Shown here piece by piece: positions 26,126-35,029 of a stretch of DNA of 64,000 nucleotides. Source of the DNA: Crocinitomicaceae bacterium (lineage in GTDB: Bacteria; Bacteroidota; Bacteroidia; Flavobacteriales_D; Crocinitomicaceae); assembly GCA_020635955.1 (NCBI GenBank), contig JACJYW010000012.1, positions 52,529 to 116,528 on the forward strand, in the 5' to 3' direction. The position numbers and the translations under genes are program-made. The notes under the pieces are model-generated. The model was given only the letters and a program-made list of their open reading frames with translations, ran no database searches and was not told the origin of the DNA. How positions within the stretch are numbered: the stretch's first letter is position 1; every line of letters starts with the position of its first letter.

Positions 26126-27546
26126 TGAACCTTAAGACACATCTTCAACATAACATATTCCAAACGATATCTGATGTTGGTGCAGAAAATGGTGTTTCCG
26201 TATTCGTTATTGGAGGATATGTGAGAGACATTTTACTTAAAAGACCATCTAAGGATATTGATTTTGTTGTACTTGGTAATGGATTAGATATTGCCGAGAA
26301 AGTGGTAAAAAGACTGAATGTCCAAAAAGTAGCATTCTATAAGAATTTTGGAACCGCGGCATTCATCTATGATGAGCTGGAGATAGAATTCGTGGGCGCC
26401 AGAAAAGAATCGTACAACCGAGACTCAAGAAAACCTGTTGTTGAAAACGGAACTTTGCAGGACGATCAGAACAGAAGAGATTTCACTATTAATGCATTAG
26501 CCATATCGCTAAACAAAAGTTCATTTGGTGAGGTTTTAGATCCCTTTAATGGACTAGCTGATTTGGATAAGAAGATCATCCGAACACCTCTTGAACCATC
26601 TAAAACTTATTCAGATGATCCGTTGCGAATGATGCGGGCTATTCGATTTGCTACTCAATTGGGATTTAAAATTGAACAGGAATCCTTAGATGCAATTTCA
26701 AAAAATGCAGATCGATTAAAAATAGTTTCTGCTGAACGAATAGTCACTGAATTGAACAAGATCATCTTAGCGGATAAGCCTTCAATTGGATTTAAGTTAT
26801 TGTTCGATACAAAGTTGTTGCATCAATTTTTTCCTGAAATGGTTGCTTTGCAAGGTATCGAAACAGTTAATGGCAAATCCCACAAAGACAATTTTTATCA
26901 CACACTTGAAGTCCTGGACAACATTTGTGAAAACACGGACGATCTTTGGTTAAGATGGGCAGCTATTATGCATGACATTGCTAAGCCTAAAACCAAACGA
27001 TTCAATGATACGGTAGGTTGGACTTTTCATGGCCATGAAGATTTGGGAGCAAAAATGACACCTAAGATCTTTACCCGGCTTAAATTGCCTTTAGACCATA
27101 AGATGAAATATGTGCAAAAATTAGTTCGTCTTCATTTGCGACCTATAGCTTTGGTCAGTGGTTCAGTTACAGATACAGCTGTTAGAAGATTACTTTTTGA
27201 GGCCGGAGATGACATTGATGATCTAATGACTTTGTGTAATGCTGATATTACTTCAAAGAATGAATACAAGATCCTAAAGTATCGTCAAAACTTTGAAAAA
27301 GTTCGCCAAAAATTGAAAGATGTTGAAGAAAAAGATCAGATCCGAAACTTTCAACCTCCTATTTCAGGTGCTGAGATCATGGATATATTTCAGTTAAGTC
27401 CTTCAAAAATTGTAGGTAACCTTAAAAACGATATTAAAGAAGCTATTCTTGAGGGTGAGATCAAGAATAATTACAATGACGCCTACACTTATCTAATGGA
27501 ACGAGCTGAATTCTATGGCCTAACTATTCCTAAAAGAGGTAAATAG
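26125..27546 (+). CDS. cca: CCA tRNA nucleotidyltransferase with HD domain
   Basis: A 473-residue tRNA 3'-end enzyme. The head domain has VIGGYVRDILL (about 28-38) and the metal-binding DIDFVV, then RRDFTINALAIS and the neck region RMMRAIRFATQLGF. Residues of about 250-370 contain an HD phosphohydrolase domain (IMHDIAKPKT) as in the bacterial cca/pcnB-type enzymes. The start is GTG, overlapping the tsaC stop (TAGTG); the resulting N-terminus NLKTHLQHNIFQTIS is the expected length and sequence for Bacteroidota homologues, so the GTG is accepted. Whether it adds all of CCA or only part cannot be judged; no second nucleotidyltransferase is in the window. Confidence 0.92.
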   Translation: MNLKTHLQHNIFQTISDVGAENGVSVFVIGGYVRDILLKRPSKDIDFVVLGNGLDIAEKVVKRLNVQKVAFYKNFGTAAFIYDELEIEFVGARKESYNRDSRKPVVENGTLQDDQNRRDFTINALAISLNKSSFGEVLDPFNGLADLDKKIIRTPLEPSKTYSDDPLRMMRAIRFATQLGFKIEQESLDAISKNADRLKIVSAERIVTELNKIILADKPSIGFKLLFDTKLLHQFFPEMVALQGIETVNGKSHKDNFYHTLEVLDNICENTDDLWLRWAAIMHDIAKPKTKRFNDTVGWTFHGHEDLGAKMTPKIFTRLKLPLDHKMKYVQKLVRLHLRPIALVSGSVTDTAVRRLLFEAGDDIDDLMTLCNADITSKNEYKILKYRQNFEKVRQKLKDVEEKDQIRNFQPPISGAEIMDIFQLSPSKIVGNLKNDIKEAILEGEIKNNYNDAYTYLMERAEFYGLTIPKRGK

Positions 27547-27648
27547 ACCCACAAATTCAACTTATTGCTGTGAATAACTACTCTTAAGTTTACATTTTCT
27601 TAGCATTCTTTTCATCTACTTTAGCACTCTGAAAGAAAGTATCTATCA

Positions 27649-28194
27649 ATGCTTAAAGGTCTCATTAAAAGAAAATTAGACGCCGATCGATTGGCGAATG
27701 TATTTGTTAACTCTATTTTGGAGATTTCAGATAATGGTTTTGAAGACCTTAAAGAAATGATCAAATATGATCCGGCATTTGTTTCAAACCCTGAGGTTGA
27801 AAATAGCTGTGCAGATAAATTCCTTCTGATCATCACCGTGGGAAATCTCAACCAGCTACATCATCATTTTGAAGTAGTTGAGGCTGAAGAGTTGAGAAGA
27901 CTCATTATTGAAAAATTCGCGCGAATATTTGAAATAAGTAGCCGTGAATTTGAAGACTTACTAGAGCAAACATCAAGTTATATTTCGCAAGTCAATCACC
28001 CTTCAAAAAACTTGCTTTACGGCATGTCAAAAGCGGTGTTTCATAAGTTCAATCTAAACGAACATCAAGAGGATTACTTCAGAACGTTAAAAACACCAAA
28101 TCCATTGTTCTTAAAGAGAATGGATGAGGTTATGTCAAACTTTTTGTGGGATTGGGATCAATTTTTCAAGAAACATAAGATCAGTTTAAATTAA
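27649..28194 (+). CDS. Hypothetical protein, all-helical, cytoplasmic
   Basis: A 181-residue protein with no signal peptide or membrane segment. It looks mostly alpha-helical (LADRLANVFVNSILEISDNGFEDLKEMI-like pattern in separate helices) with a tryptophan-rich end (WDWDQFF). I do not recognise a family. It lies 102 bases after the CCA gene, with a weak -7-like sequence in that gap, so it may be a separate unit. The next gene is an unrelated T9SS protease. Confidence 0.75.
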   Translation: MLKGLIKRKLDADRLANVFVNSILEISDNGFEDLKEMIKYDPAFVSNPEVENSCADKFLLIITVGNLNQLHHHFEVVEAEELRRLIIEKFARIFEISSREFEDLLEQTSSYISQVNHPSKNLLYGMSKAVFHKFNLNEHQEDYFRTLKTPNPLFLKRMDEVMSNFLWDWDQFFKKHKISLN

Positions 28195-28288
28195 CAATCG
28201 AAGTGGCTGGTTGTTAATAAATTCACTTCTCTCGTAAATTTTATTTCGTATCTTACGGGTCCTAAAAATTAAAAAATCAAAAAGGACC

Positions 28289-31200
28289 ATGAAGAAATTA
28301 TACTTCTCAATTGCTTCTATGTTGGTTTTGACTTTGGGTTTTGCTCAAAATAAAAACTCCCTGAACCAGTCAAATCAAATAAATGGAACAACAGTAAAAA
28401 CAGGAGGATTTGTCGTAAATCCTAGTCCTGCATGGAACACGAACAATAGTGTTCCTTCTCAAGGCAGCTTGAACAATGTTGTAAATAATGGAACAACAAC
28501 CGTTGCCAATCCTAATGATCACAACGGTCATTATTGTAAATCACACCAATTAACTCAACAACATTATGAGGAAATGGGTGTTTGGGATCAGTCATATGCT
28601 ATTTACATGTCTGATGCAGCATCAATCACAAATTACCAACAAAACAAAGCTGCCGGACCAAATACGATTCCGGTAATTTTCCACGTAGTTCACGAAGGTG
28701 AGCCTGTTGGAACCGGAACGAATGTATCCAATGCTGCCATTATGGCCATGTTTAATGATTTGGTTGAAGATTATCAATTATTGAATGCTGATCAATCTCA
28801 AGCAAGATCTGCTTATGGATTTACTCCTGCAGATGCCAACATTAATTTTTGTTTGGCACAACAAGATCCAAACGGTCTTCCTTTGTCTGAAACAGGTGTT
28901 ATCAGGGTTCAAACAACGCAAACTTGGTTTAACTCTGATCTTTCTTCAGAAGTAAATGCTATGAAGTCAGCTCCACTTGGATCACCAATTTGGGATAGAA
29001 CCAAATATTTAAATGTTTGGATCTGTGATATTTCTAATGGAGCAGGTTCAGGTACAGCTGGATATGCTTACAGACCACAAGGTGGATTCTTACCTAATGC
29101 TAATATTGATGGTATCGTTGTTGACTATAACCTTGGGGTTACGAATGACAATGTATTAACGCATGAAGTTGGTCACTATCTTGGTTTGATGCACACATGG
29201 GGTAACTCAGGTGGATGTTCTGATGACGACGGATTCACTGACACACCGAACACGTATGGGCCGTCATTTAATCAAGGTTCATCTTGTTCTGGATTCCAGC
29301 AATATTGTTCTGGTGTTCAAACACAATATGAAAACTACATGGACTATTCAAACTGTACTGTGATGTTCACTCAACAGCAGGCAGATTACATGAATATGAT
29401 TTTAAGTACCCTAAGAAGTTCGTTATTCCTATCACCTGGCTGTGATCCAGCGGGACCTCCAGTTTGTAGCTTTACTTCTTCTCCTAGTGGACCTGTAACC
29501 ATTTCTCAAAATGGAACGGTGATTTTCCAGGATGCTTCAACAGGTGGACCTACTTCATGGACATGGACTATTTCAGGTACACAAGGAACTGATTGGGCTT
29601 ATACAGGAGGTACAAATGCAAACTCTCAAAATCCGGAAGTTACATTCTACAATACAGGTACTTATAACGTAACATTAGTTGCTTCAAATGGTTTTGGAGC
29701 TTGCACTGGAAGTACACAAAATACTTATGTAACAGTAATTGCACCGGCTTCAGGCACAACCTGTGACACATTGAGAAACTGGAATCCTCTGACTGAAGGT
29801 ATAGCCTGGTATGATAATGCACTTGACTGGGGCTATTTATGTGGACACGGTAAATTTTCAGGTTTTAACATTAACGAATATGCAGAAAAATATACTCCAT
29901 CATCAGCCGCAGAAGTTAGACGTTTGAGGGTTCCAGTTATGCTAGTAGAAGATAACTCTGGTACTGGATCCGTTAACTTCCTAATCTCAGATGACGATAA
30001 CGGTGGTACTGATCCTGGAACTATCCTGGGCGGTGTTACTGTTCCTTTGGCTAATTTGAACGACTTTGCTTGGAATGAGATAGACTTCCCTACTCCTGTC
30101 GGAGTTACGGGTCCTTTCTGGGTTTCTGTGCAGTATAACTACGGTTCACCTCAAGATACTGCAGTAATCGCAATCGCAGATTTAGGGGATCGACCTGCAG
30201 GAGTAGGTACAACACGTTGGTATATTGCAGGTGGATGGTACGGAACTAACACCTTTTATTCTGGTGGTATCAACATGTCAATTGCCTGGGATGTCCTTCT
30301 TTCTAATGGACCTGCACCAACAGCAAGTTTAGCTGTTGACGCTACTGAATTATGTGTTGGAGGATCTATTGTTGGTAATGGTTCAGGTTCTACGAACACT
30401 ACTAACTACTACTGGTATCAAACAGATGACAATCCTTTAACATCTATCTATGATGTTCAATATACTGCGGGTGCAACGTTTGATTTTAGTGGATTAACAG
30501 CTGGAGACTATCAATTGTGGTTGTTTGCTGACGGATCTTGTAAAACAGACTATGATACCGTTGACATTACATTGTATGATGTACCAAATGCAAGCGTAAG
30601 TTTAACTCACACAACCTGTGGACAAAACAATGGAGTAATAACCTTCTCTGGTGCAACTGGTGGTAATGGCGTTTATCAATACAGTATTGATGGAGGATCA
30701 AATTTCTCTTCAACTACTACTTATTCAAACTTGCCTGCCGGAAGTTATGATCTGGTTATTAAAACCACTGGAGATAACTGTGAAGCAACCGCTACGGTTA
30801 ATATTAATTCTTCTACAGCGGTAACAGGAAGTGTAACGCCAACGGTAACAGCACTATGCGAAGGCCAAAGCACCACTTTAACTGCTTCAGGAGGAACAAC
30901 TTATACATGGTACAACGGAGGAACGCAAGTTCAAACGGGAACAAATAACACCTTATTAGTATCTCCTCTTGCTACAGCACAATATTCTGTTCAAATCACA
31001 AATGGTGGATGTACAGATTTACAATTGGCAACAGTTAACGTAACAGCTCTGGATAATGCATCCTTTAACTTTGCAGATTTCTGTGATGGAGCTCCAAATG
31101 GTCCAACTGCAATTGCAACACCTGGTGGTACATGGGCTTTCAATCCAGCGCCTGGAGATGGTGCTAGCATAAATCCTACAACGGGAGAGATCACAAATGA

Positions 31201-32683
31201 AACGCAAATTACCTATACAGTACAATACACAACGAATGGTGCTTGTCCAAACACAAGTACAGATAACGTAACAGTTAGTACAAGTGATGACCCTACATTC
31301 GTGACTGCAGATTTTTGTTCTGGATCTTCCAATACTGTTAATATTACTGGAACAACTGGAGGTACATTTACTTATGATGGAGCAGATGCATCATCTATCA
31401 ATCCAACAACTGGGGTGATTACAAATGGTGTAGCTGGTACAACATATAACATTACTTATACAACTCCTGCGGGCGCTTGTCAGGCAGTTTCTTCACCAAT
31501 TGCAGTAACAGTCTTGACTACTCCAACTATTAATGCTGTTTCCAACCAAACGATCTGTAGTGGAAATAGCTTTACAGCTATTAACTTTACTGGTACTGGT
31601 GGTGGTACGTACAGTTGGACGAACAACAATACAAATATTGGTTTAGGTAATAACGGAACAGGTAATATTGCTGCATTTGCCGGAACTACAACTGGAGCCA
31701 GCACTACTGCTACAATAACTGTAACTCCAAACAATGGTTCTTGTTCTGGAACATCTACAAATTTCACATTGACTGTTAACCTTACACCTACGGTTGGTGC
31801 AGGAACAGATCAAAGTGTATGTGATGGTGATCAGGTGACATTAACTGCGACTAATCCAAATTCTGCAACGCTTAGCTGGGATAATAGTGTAACCAACGGT
31901 GTAGCTTTCACACCTTCAGTTGGTACAACCACTTATACTGTTACCGCTACTTTGGGGTCTTGTACTGCACAGGATCAGGTGAATGTAACGGTTGATATTA
32001 CGCCGTCAGTTAATGCTGGATTAAATGATACTATTTGCGAAGGAACAAGCTATACTCTTACCGCTACAAATCCAAATAGTGCAACTATTACATGGAACAA
32101 TGGTGTATCAGATGGCGTTCCATTCACAGCAACAAGCATTGGAAGTACCATATATACTGCAACTGCAACAATAGGAGCTTGTTCTTCTCAAGATCAAATG
32201 ATTCTTGTGGTGAATGATTCTCCAACGATTACTGGAACGGTTACTGATGCTAATGGAGGAAATAACGGATCTATTGATGTTACCATTGCTGGCGGTACAG
32301 GATCAATTGTATCTACAAACTGGGATTCTGGTCAAACAACAGAAGATATCACTGGAATTGGTGCAGGAACTTATACAATTACTGTAACTGATTCAGTTGG
32401 TTGTTCAAATTCTGAAACCTTTACTGTACAAGATATCGCAGGTATTGAAGATTTGATAGGTGCAGATCTACTGATCTATCCAAACCCTACCAGTGGTGAA
32501 TTTACAGTTCAGTTGAATGGTGAATACCAAATTACAATTACTGATGCAAGAGGAAGATTGATCCTTCAGAAAATAGGAGCAGATCAAACCATGTTCGATC
32601 TATCTAGCTATGAATCTGGAGTGTATTTCATCAGAATCGATCAAAATGGTAAGATGACTGTTAGAAAGTTGATGCTTGACTAA
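28289..32683 (+). CDS. T9SS-secreted M43 (pappalysin-like) metalloprotease with PKD and Ig-like domains
   Basis: A 1464-residue secreted protease. Signal peptide MKKLYFSIASMLVLTLGFAQ; a low-complexity Asn/Thr/Gln region to about 85; catalytic domain about 110-380 with the extended zinc motif HEVGHYLGLMHTWG (H292, E293, H296, H302) and the later NYMDYSNC met-turn, as in family M43B. A PKD-like domain follows (about 390-480), then several Ser/Thr/Gly-rich repeats with SprB/Ig-like periodicity (CEGQSTTLTASGG, CDGDQVTLTATNP, CEGTSYTLTATNP). It ends in a type A T9SS sorting domain (DLLIYPNPTSGEF ... KMTVRKLMLD). The repeats probably present the protease at the surface or bind polymer. It has its own terminator. 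Confidence 0.93.
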   Translation: MKKLYFSIASMLVLTLGFAQNKNSLNQSNQINGTTVKTGGFVVNPSPAWNTNNSVPSQGSLNNVVNNGTTTVANPNDHNGHYCKSHQLTQQHYEEMGVWDQSYAIYMSDAASITNYQQNKAAGPNTIPVIFHVVHEGEPVGTGTNVSNAAIMAMFNDLVEDYQLLNADQSQARSAYGFTPADANINFCLAQQDPNGLPLSETGVIRVQTTQTWFNSDLSSEVNAMKSAPLGSPIWDRTKYLNVWICDISNGAGSGTAGYAYRPQGGFLPNANIDGIVVDYNLGVTNDNVLTHEVGHYLGLMHTWGNSGGCSDDDGFTDTPNTYGPSFNQGSSCSGFQQYCSGVQTQYENYMDYSNCTVMFTQQQADYMNMILSTLRSSLFLSPGCDPAGPPVCSFTSSPSGPVTISQNGTVIFQDASTGGPTSWTWTISGTQGTDWAYTGGTNANSQNPEVTFYNTGTYNVTLVASNGFGACTGSTQNTYVTVIAPASGTTCDTLRNWNPLTEGIAWYDNALDWGYLCGHGKFSGFNINEYAEKYTPSSAAEVRRLRVPVMLVEDNSGTGSVNFLISDDDNGGTDPGTILGGVTVPLANLNDFAWNEIDFPTPVGVTGPFWVSVQYNYGSPQDTAVIAIADLGDRPAGVGTTRWYIAGGWYGTNTFYSGGINMSIAWDVLLSNGPAPTASLAVDATELCVGGSIVGNGSGSTNTTNYYWYQTDDNPLTSIYDVQYTAGATFDFSGLTAGDYQLWLFADGSCKTDYDTVDITLYDVPNASVSLTHTTCGQNNGVITFSGATGGNGVYQYSIDGGSNFSSTTTYSNLPAGSYDLVIKTTGDNCEATATVNINSSTAVTGSVTPTVTALCEGQSTTLTASGGTTYTWYNGGTQVQTGTNNTLLVSPLATAQYSVQITNGGCTDLQLATVNVTALDNASFNFADFCDGAPNGPTAIATPGGTWAFNPAPGDGASINPTTGEITNETQITYTVQYTTNGACPNTSTDNVTVSTSDDPTFVTADFCSGSSNTVNITGTTGGTFTYDGADASSINPTTGVITNGVAGTTYNITYTTPAGACQAVSSPIAVTVLTTPTINAVSNQTICSGNSFTAINFTGTGGGTYSWTNNNTNIGLGNNGTGNIAAFAGTTTGASTTATITVTPNNGSCSGTSTNFTLTVNLTPTVGAGTDQSVCDGDQVTLTATNPNSATLSWDNSVTNGVAFTPSVGTTTYTVTATLGSCTAQDQVNVTVDITPSVNAGLNDTICEGTSYTLTATNPNSATITWNNGVSDGVPFTATSIGSTIYTATATIGACSSQDQMILVVNDSPTITGTVTDANGGNNGSIDVTIAGGTGSIVSTNWDSGQTTEDITGIGAGTYTITVTDSVGCSNSETFTVQDIAGIEDLIGADLLIYPNPTSGEFTVQLNGEYQITITDARGRLILQKIGADQTMFDLSSYESGVYFIRIDQNGKMTVRKLMLD

Positions 32684-32708
32684 GTCAACTTTCTGAATGA
32701 ATATATTG

Positions 32709-32741
32709 ATCCCGGTTTGAAATTCAAACCGGGATTTTTTT
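32709..32741 (+). terminator. Terminator after the M43 protease gene
   Basis: 13-base perfect stem ATCCCGGTTTGAA / TTCAAACCGGGAT with a single-base centre, followed by seven Ts. The preceding side has no A-tract comparable to a bidirectional signal. Confidence 0.9.
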
Positions 32742-32852
32742 GTTACTTCTAATAAACTCTTGAATTAAATAAATAACCGCATAAATCCCGATTGCTACCG
32801 GGATCAATACAATCAAAACCAGATAGCGACCACCTGAATTACCAGGTGGTTT
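32724..32852 (-). other. Candidate small hydrophobic reading frame without ATG
   Basis: A stop-to-stop minus-strand frame of 42 codons directly downstream of the M28 peptidase gene. It reads KPPGNSGGRY, then a convincing membrane segment LVLIVLIPVAIGIYAVIYL and a charged end IQEFIRSNKKIPV. There is no ATG or GTG in frame, only CTG and TTG, and the frame runs through three perfect hairpins (32709-32735, 32785-32804, 32829-32850). It could be a small membrane protein with an unusual start, a decayed gene, or chance. Shown because the hydrophobic pattern is hard to ignore. Confidence 0.22.
32785..32850. repeat. Two further hairpins in the convergent gap before the M28 gene
   Basis: ATCCCG (32785-32790) with CGGGAT (32799-32804), and ACCACCTG (32829-32836) with CAGGTGGT (32843-32850). 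The second is followed on the plus strand by TTCTATTTTT and could be a backup terminator for the protease gene. The first, read on the minus strand, is followed by TTTAT and may end the M28 operon. Confidence 0.5.
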
Positions 32853-32858
32853 CTATTT

Positions 32859-34217
32859 TTATAGGCTTTGATCCATGATATAGATCATTGCTGCAAGTGC
32901 TGCCGCACCCAAATGAAGCTCACGTTTATGCACTGATTCAAAAACATCTGTTTCTGCGTGATGAAAATCAAAATAACGTTGAGAAGATATAGCCATACCC
33001 AACTGGATCATGTCAGGATAATAATCTTTCAAAGGTCGAATATCTACTCCACTATAACCTGCATCAAATTTGTACAATTGAAATGATCTTAAAAGAGGAG
33101 CATAAGCCTGAACAGCTTTTACCTGTTCATCTGTTCCCCAAATATCAAATCCTATCGGCAAAAATCCACCTCTATCTGTTTCTAGTGCACAAATATGTTC
33201 TTCACCCTTTTCTTTAGCGATTCGTGCATAATTCTTACCACCAAAATTTCCATTCTCTTCATTCATGAATAGAACGCATCTCAATGTATGTTTAGGTTCG
33301 TAATTCAAATGATTTAATATTCTCAGTGCCTCAATTGAATGCACTATTCCTGCCCCATCATCATGTGCTCCTTCTCCTACATCCCATGAATCCAGATGAC
33401 CACCGAATGTTATGATCTTATTGTCTTTATTTCCTTTTAACTCAGCAATGACATTGTGTGATTTTTCAAATCCATAATTTTTACAATCCATCTCCAACTT
33501 AAGGTTGACCTTACCCTTTGATAGCCAATCCATTAAAATATCAGAATCTACTGTTGAAATAGCTGCACCTGCAATACTATCAACTCCAGGATCATATTTC
33601 ATTGAACCTGTATGAGGATGAGTATCTGTGGATGAGGACAATGACCTTATCACCACAGCTTTTGCATTTAATTTTGAAGCGGCATTTGTACCTTCATGTC
33701 GCACATCAATGCATGTACCGTAAGCATGGAATGTCTGTAGTAGCTTTTGATCAAAAGGCTTATTAAAAAAAACGATTTTTCCTTTGATCTTCTCCTCTCC
33801 CAATGCCTCCATTTCTTCAATGGAGTTAACAGCAATAACTTCTCCTTCTAATAGTCCATTGGTGCTAACTGATCCGCCTAGCGCTATCACATTTAATTTG
33901 TGAATATCACCTTTCTCATTCATGATCCAGGCAGCCTCTTTTGTACCTCTTTCCCAATGTGGTACATCTATTTCTTGTAAATACACCTCATCAAAACCAT
34001 AAGAATCTAATAGTTGTTTTCCCCAAATTACTGCCATTTTGGCCTCTGCAGAACCCGTAATTCTCGCTCCTATATCTTTACATAATGAACGAAGATTCTC
34101 ATAGGCATCACCATTGGCCATGGCTTCATCATAAATTTTTCGGATAAAAAGTGAATCTGTATTGGCAGATGCATTGACTGATGCACCTATCAAAAGCGTA
34201 AAAAGGATCTTTTTCAT
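32859..34217 (-). CDS. Secreted M28 family zinc aminopeptidase/carboxypeptidase Q-like
   Basis: A 452-residue exported metallopeptidase. Signal peptide MKKILFTLLIGASVNASA, an N-terminal cap, an inserted PA domain (about 120-240), then the di-zinc catalytic core: GGHLDSWD (H274), the bridging aspartate in GAHDDGAG (285-290), NEENG (319-323), ETDRGG and the final ligand in DFHHAETD. The order and length match plasma glutamate carboxypeptidase (CPQ)-type enzymes. Last in a minus-strand operon with rlmB (31 bases upstream) and an MFS transporter. Probably trims peptides in the periplasm or outside; specificity cannot be read from sequence. Confidence 0.92.
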   Translation of the reverse strand: MKKILFTLLIGASVNASANTDSLFIRKIYDEAMANGDAYENLRSLCKDIGARITGSAEAKMAVIWGKQLLDSYGFDEVYLQEIDVPHWERGTKEAAWIMNEKGDIHKLNVIALGGSVSTNGLLEGEVIAVNSIEEMEALGEEKIKGKIVFFNKPFDQKLLQTFHAYGTCIDVRHEGTNAASKLNAKAVVIRSLSSSTDTHPHTGSMKYDPGVDSIAGAAISTVDSDILMDWLSKGKVNLKLEMDCKNYGFEKSHNVIAELKGNKDNKIITFGGHLDSWDVGEGAHDDGAGIVHSIEALRILNHLNYEPKHTLRCVLFMNEENGNFGGKNYARIAKEKGEEHICALETDRGGFLPIGFDIWGTDEQVKAVQAYAPLLRSFQLYKFDAGYSGVDIRPLKDYYPDMIQLGMAISSQRYFDFHHAETDVFESVHKRELHLGAAALAAMIYIMDQSL

Positions 34218-34248
34218 AGCCTAACAAAGATAGGCAATTTGAAAATCA

Positions 34249-35016
34249 CTATTCAGTTAGTCGTTGCCTTGTACATTCATACAACATAATACCGGCAGAA
34301 ACAGACACATTTAAAGATGCAATAGTACCTTCCATTGGAATTTTTGCCTTTACATCAGACTCAGCTAACAATTTGGTAGAAACACCATCTTCTTCTGATC
34401 CCATAATGATAGCTGTAGGAATAGTAAAATCTACATTATAAACCAGATTAGGTGTCTTTTCCGTTGCTGAAACTATCTGAACTCCGTGTTGTTTCAACTC
34501 ATGTATTGAAGATGACAGATCCTGAACCTGACACACTGGTATTTTATTCAACGCTCCTGCAGATGTTTTCACTGCATCTGAAGTAATGGAAACACTATCC
34601 TTCTGTGGAATTACAATAGCGTGCACTCCATTACATTCTGCTGTTCTGGCAATAGCACCAAAATTTCGAACGTCTGTTAACCTGTCTAAAATCAGGATCA
34701 AAGGCACCTCTCCCTCATCAAACAACTTCATTAAAATTGGCTCTAACTCCTGATAAGGAATCGGTGAAACTTGAGCAATAACACCTTGATGATTCTTACG
34801 GGTTAATTTGTTCAATTTATGGATGGGAACAAACTGAAGATTATATTTTTTGTTCGCCAATTCCTCTTTCAATTCATAAAAGAGTTCTTTATTCATCCCT
34901 TTTTGGATGAAGATTTTATTAATTGGTCGTTCTGAACGGATAGCCTCAATTACAGCACGTACGCCATAAATGATATCCTCTGCATCTTCCTGTGTTCTGC
35001 CTTTGTTATATGCCAT
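34249..35016 (-). CDS. rlmB: 23S rRNA 2'-O-ribose methyltransferase, RlmB/TrmH (SpoU) family
   Basis: A 255-residue SPOUT methyltransferase, probably for Gm2251 of 23S rRNA. The N-terminal L30e-like substrate-binding domain (YGVRAVIEAIRSERPINKIFI) is followed by the knotted SAM domain with the three SpoU motifs: NFGAIARTAECNG (about 118-130), IMGSEEDGVS and IPMEGTIASLNVSVSAGI. It lacks the longer C-terminus of TrmH, favouring RlmB. It sits 13 bases after the MFS gene and 31 before the M28 gene, in one operon of otherwise unrelated functions. Confidence 0.93.
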   Translation of the reverse strand: MAYNKGRTQEDAEDIIYGVRAVIEAIRSERPINKIFIQKGMNKELFYELKEELANKKYNLQFVPIHKLNKLTRKNHQGVIAQVSPIPYQELEPILMKLFDEGEVPLILILDRLTDVRNFGAIARTAECNGVHAIVIPQKDSVSITSDAVKTSAGALNKIPVCQVQDLSSSIHELKQHGVQIVSATEKTPNLVYNVDFTIPTAIIMGSEEDGVSTKLLAESDVKAKIPMEGTIASLNVSVSAGIMLYECTRQRLTE

Positions 35017-35029
35017 GGCTCAAAAGTAA

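Noticed and set aside
28258..28288. GGTCC...GGACC inverted repeat just before the M43 protease ATG
   Set aside because: Only 5-base arms with a 21-base A-rich loop; likely chance.
31480..31767. 95-codon minus-strand frame inside the M43 protease gene
   Set aside because: Valine/proline-rich reading of the Thr/Gly repeats on the other strand; no promoter or known motif.
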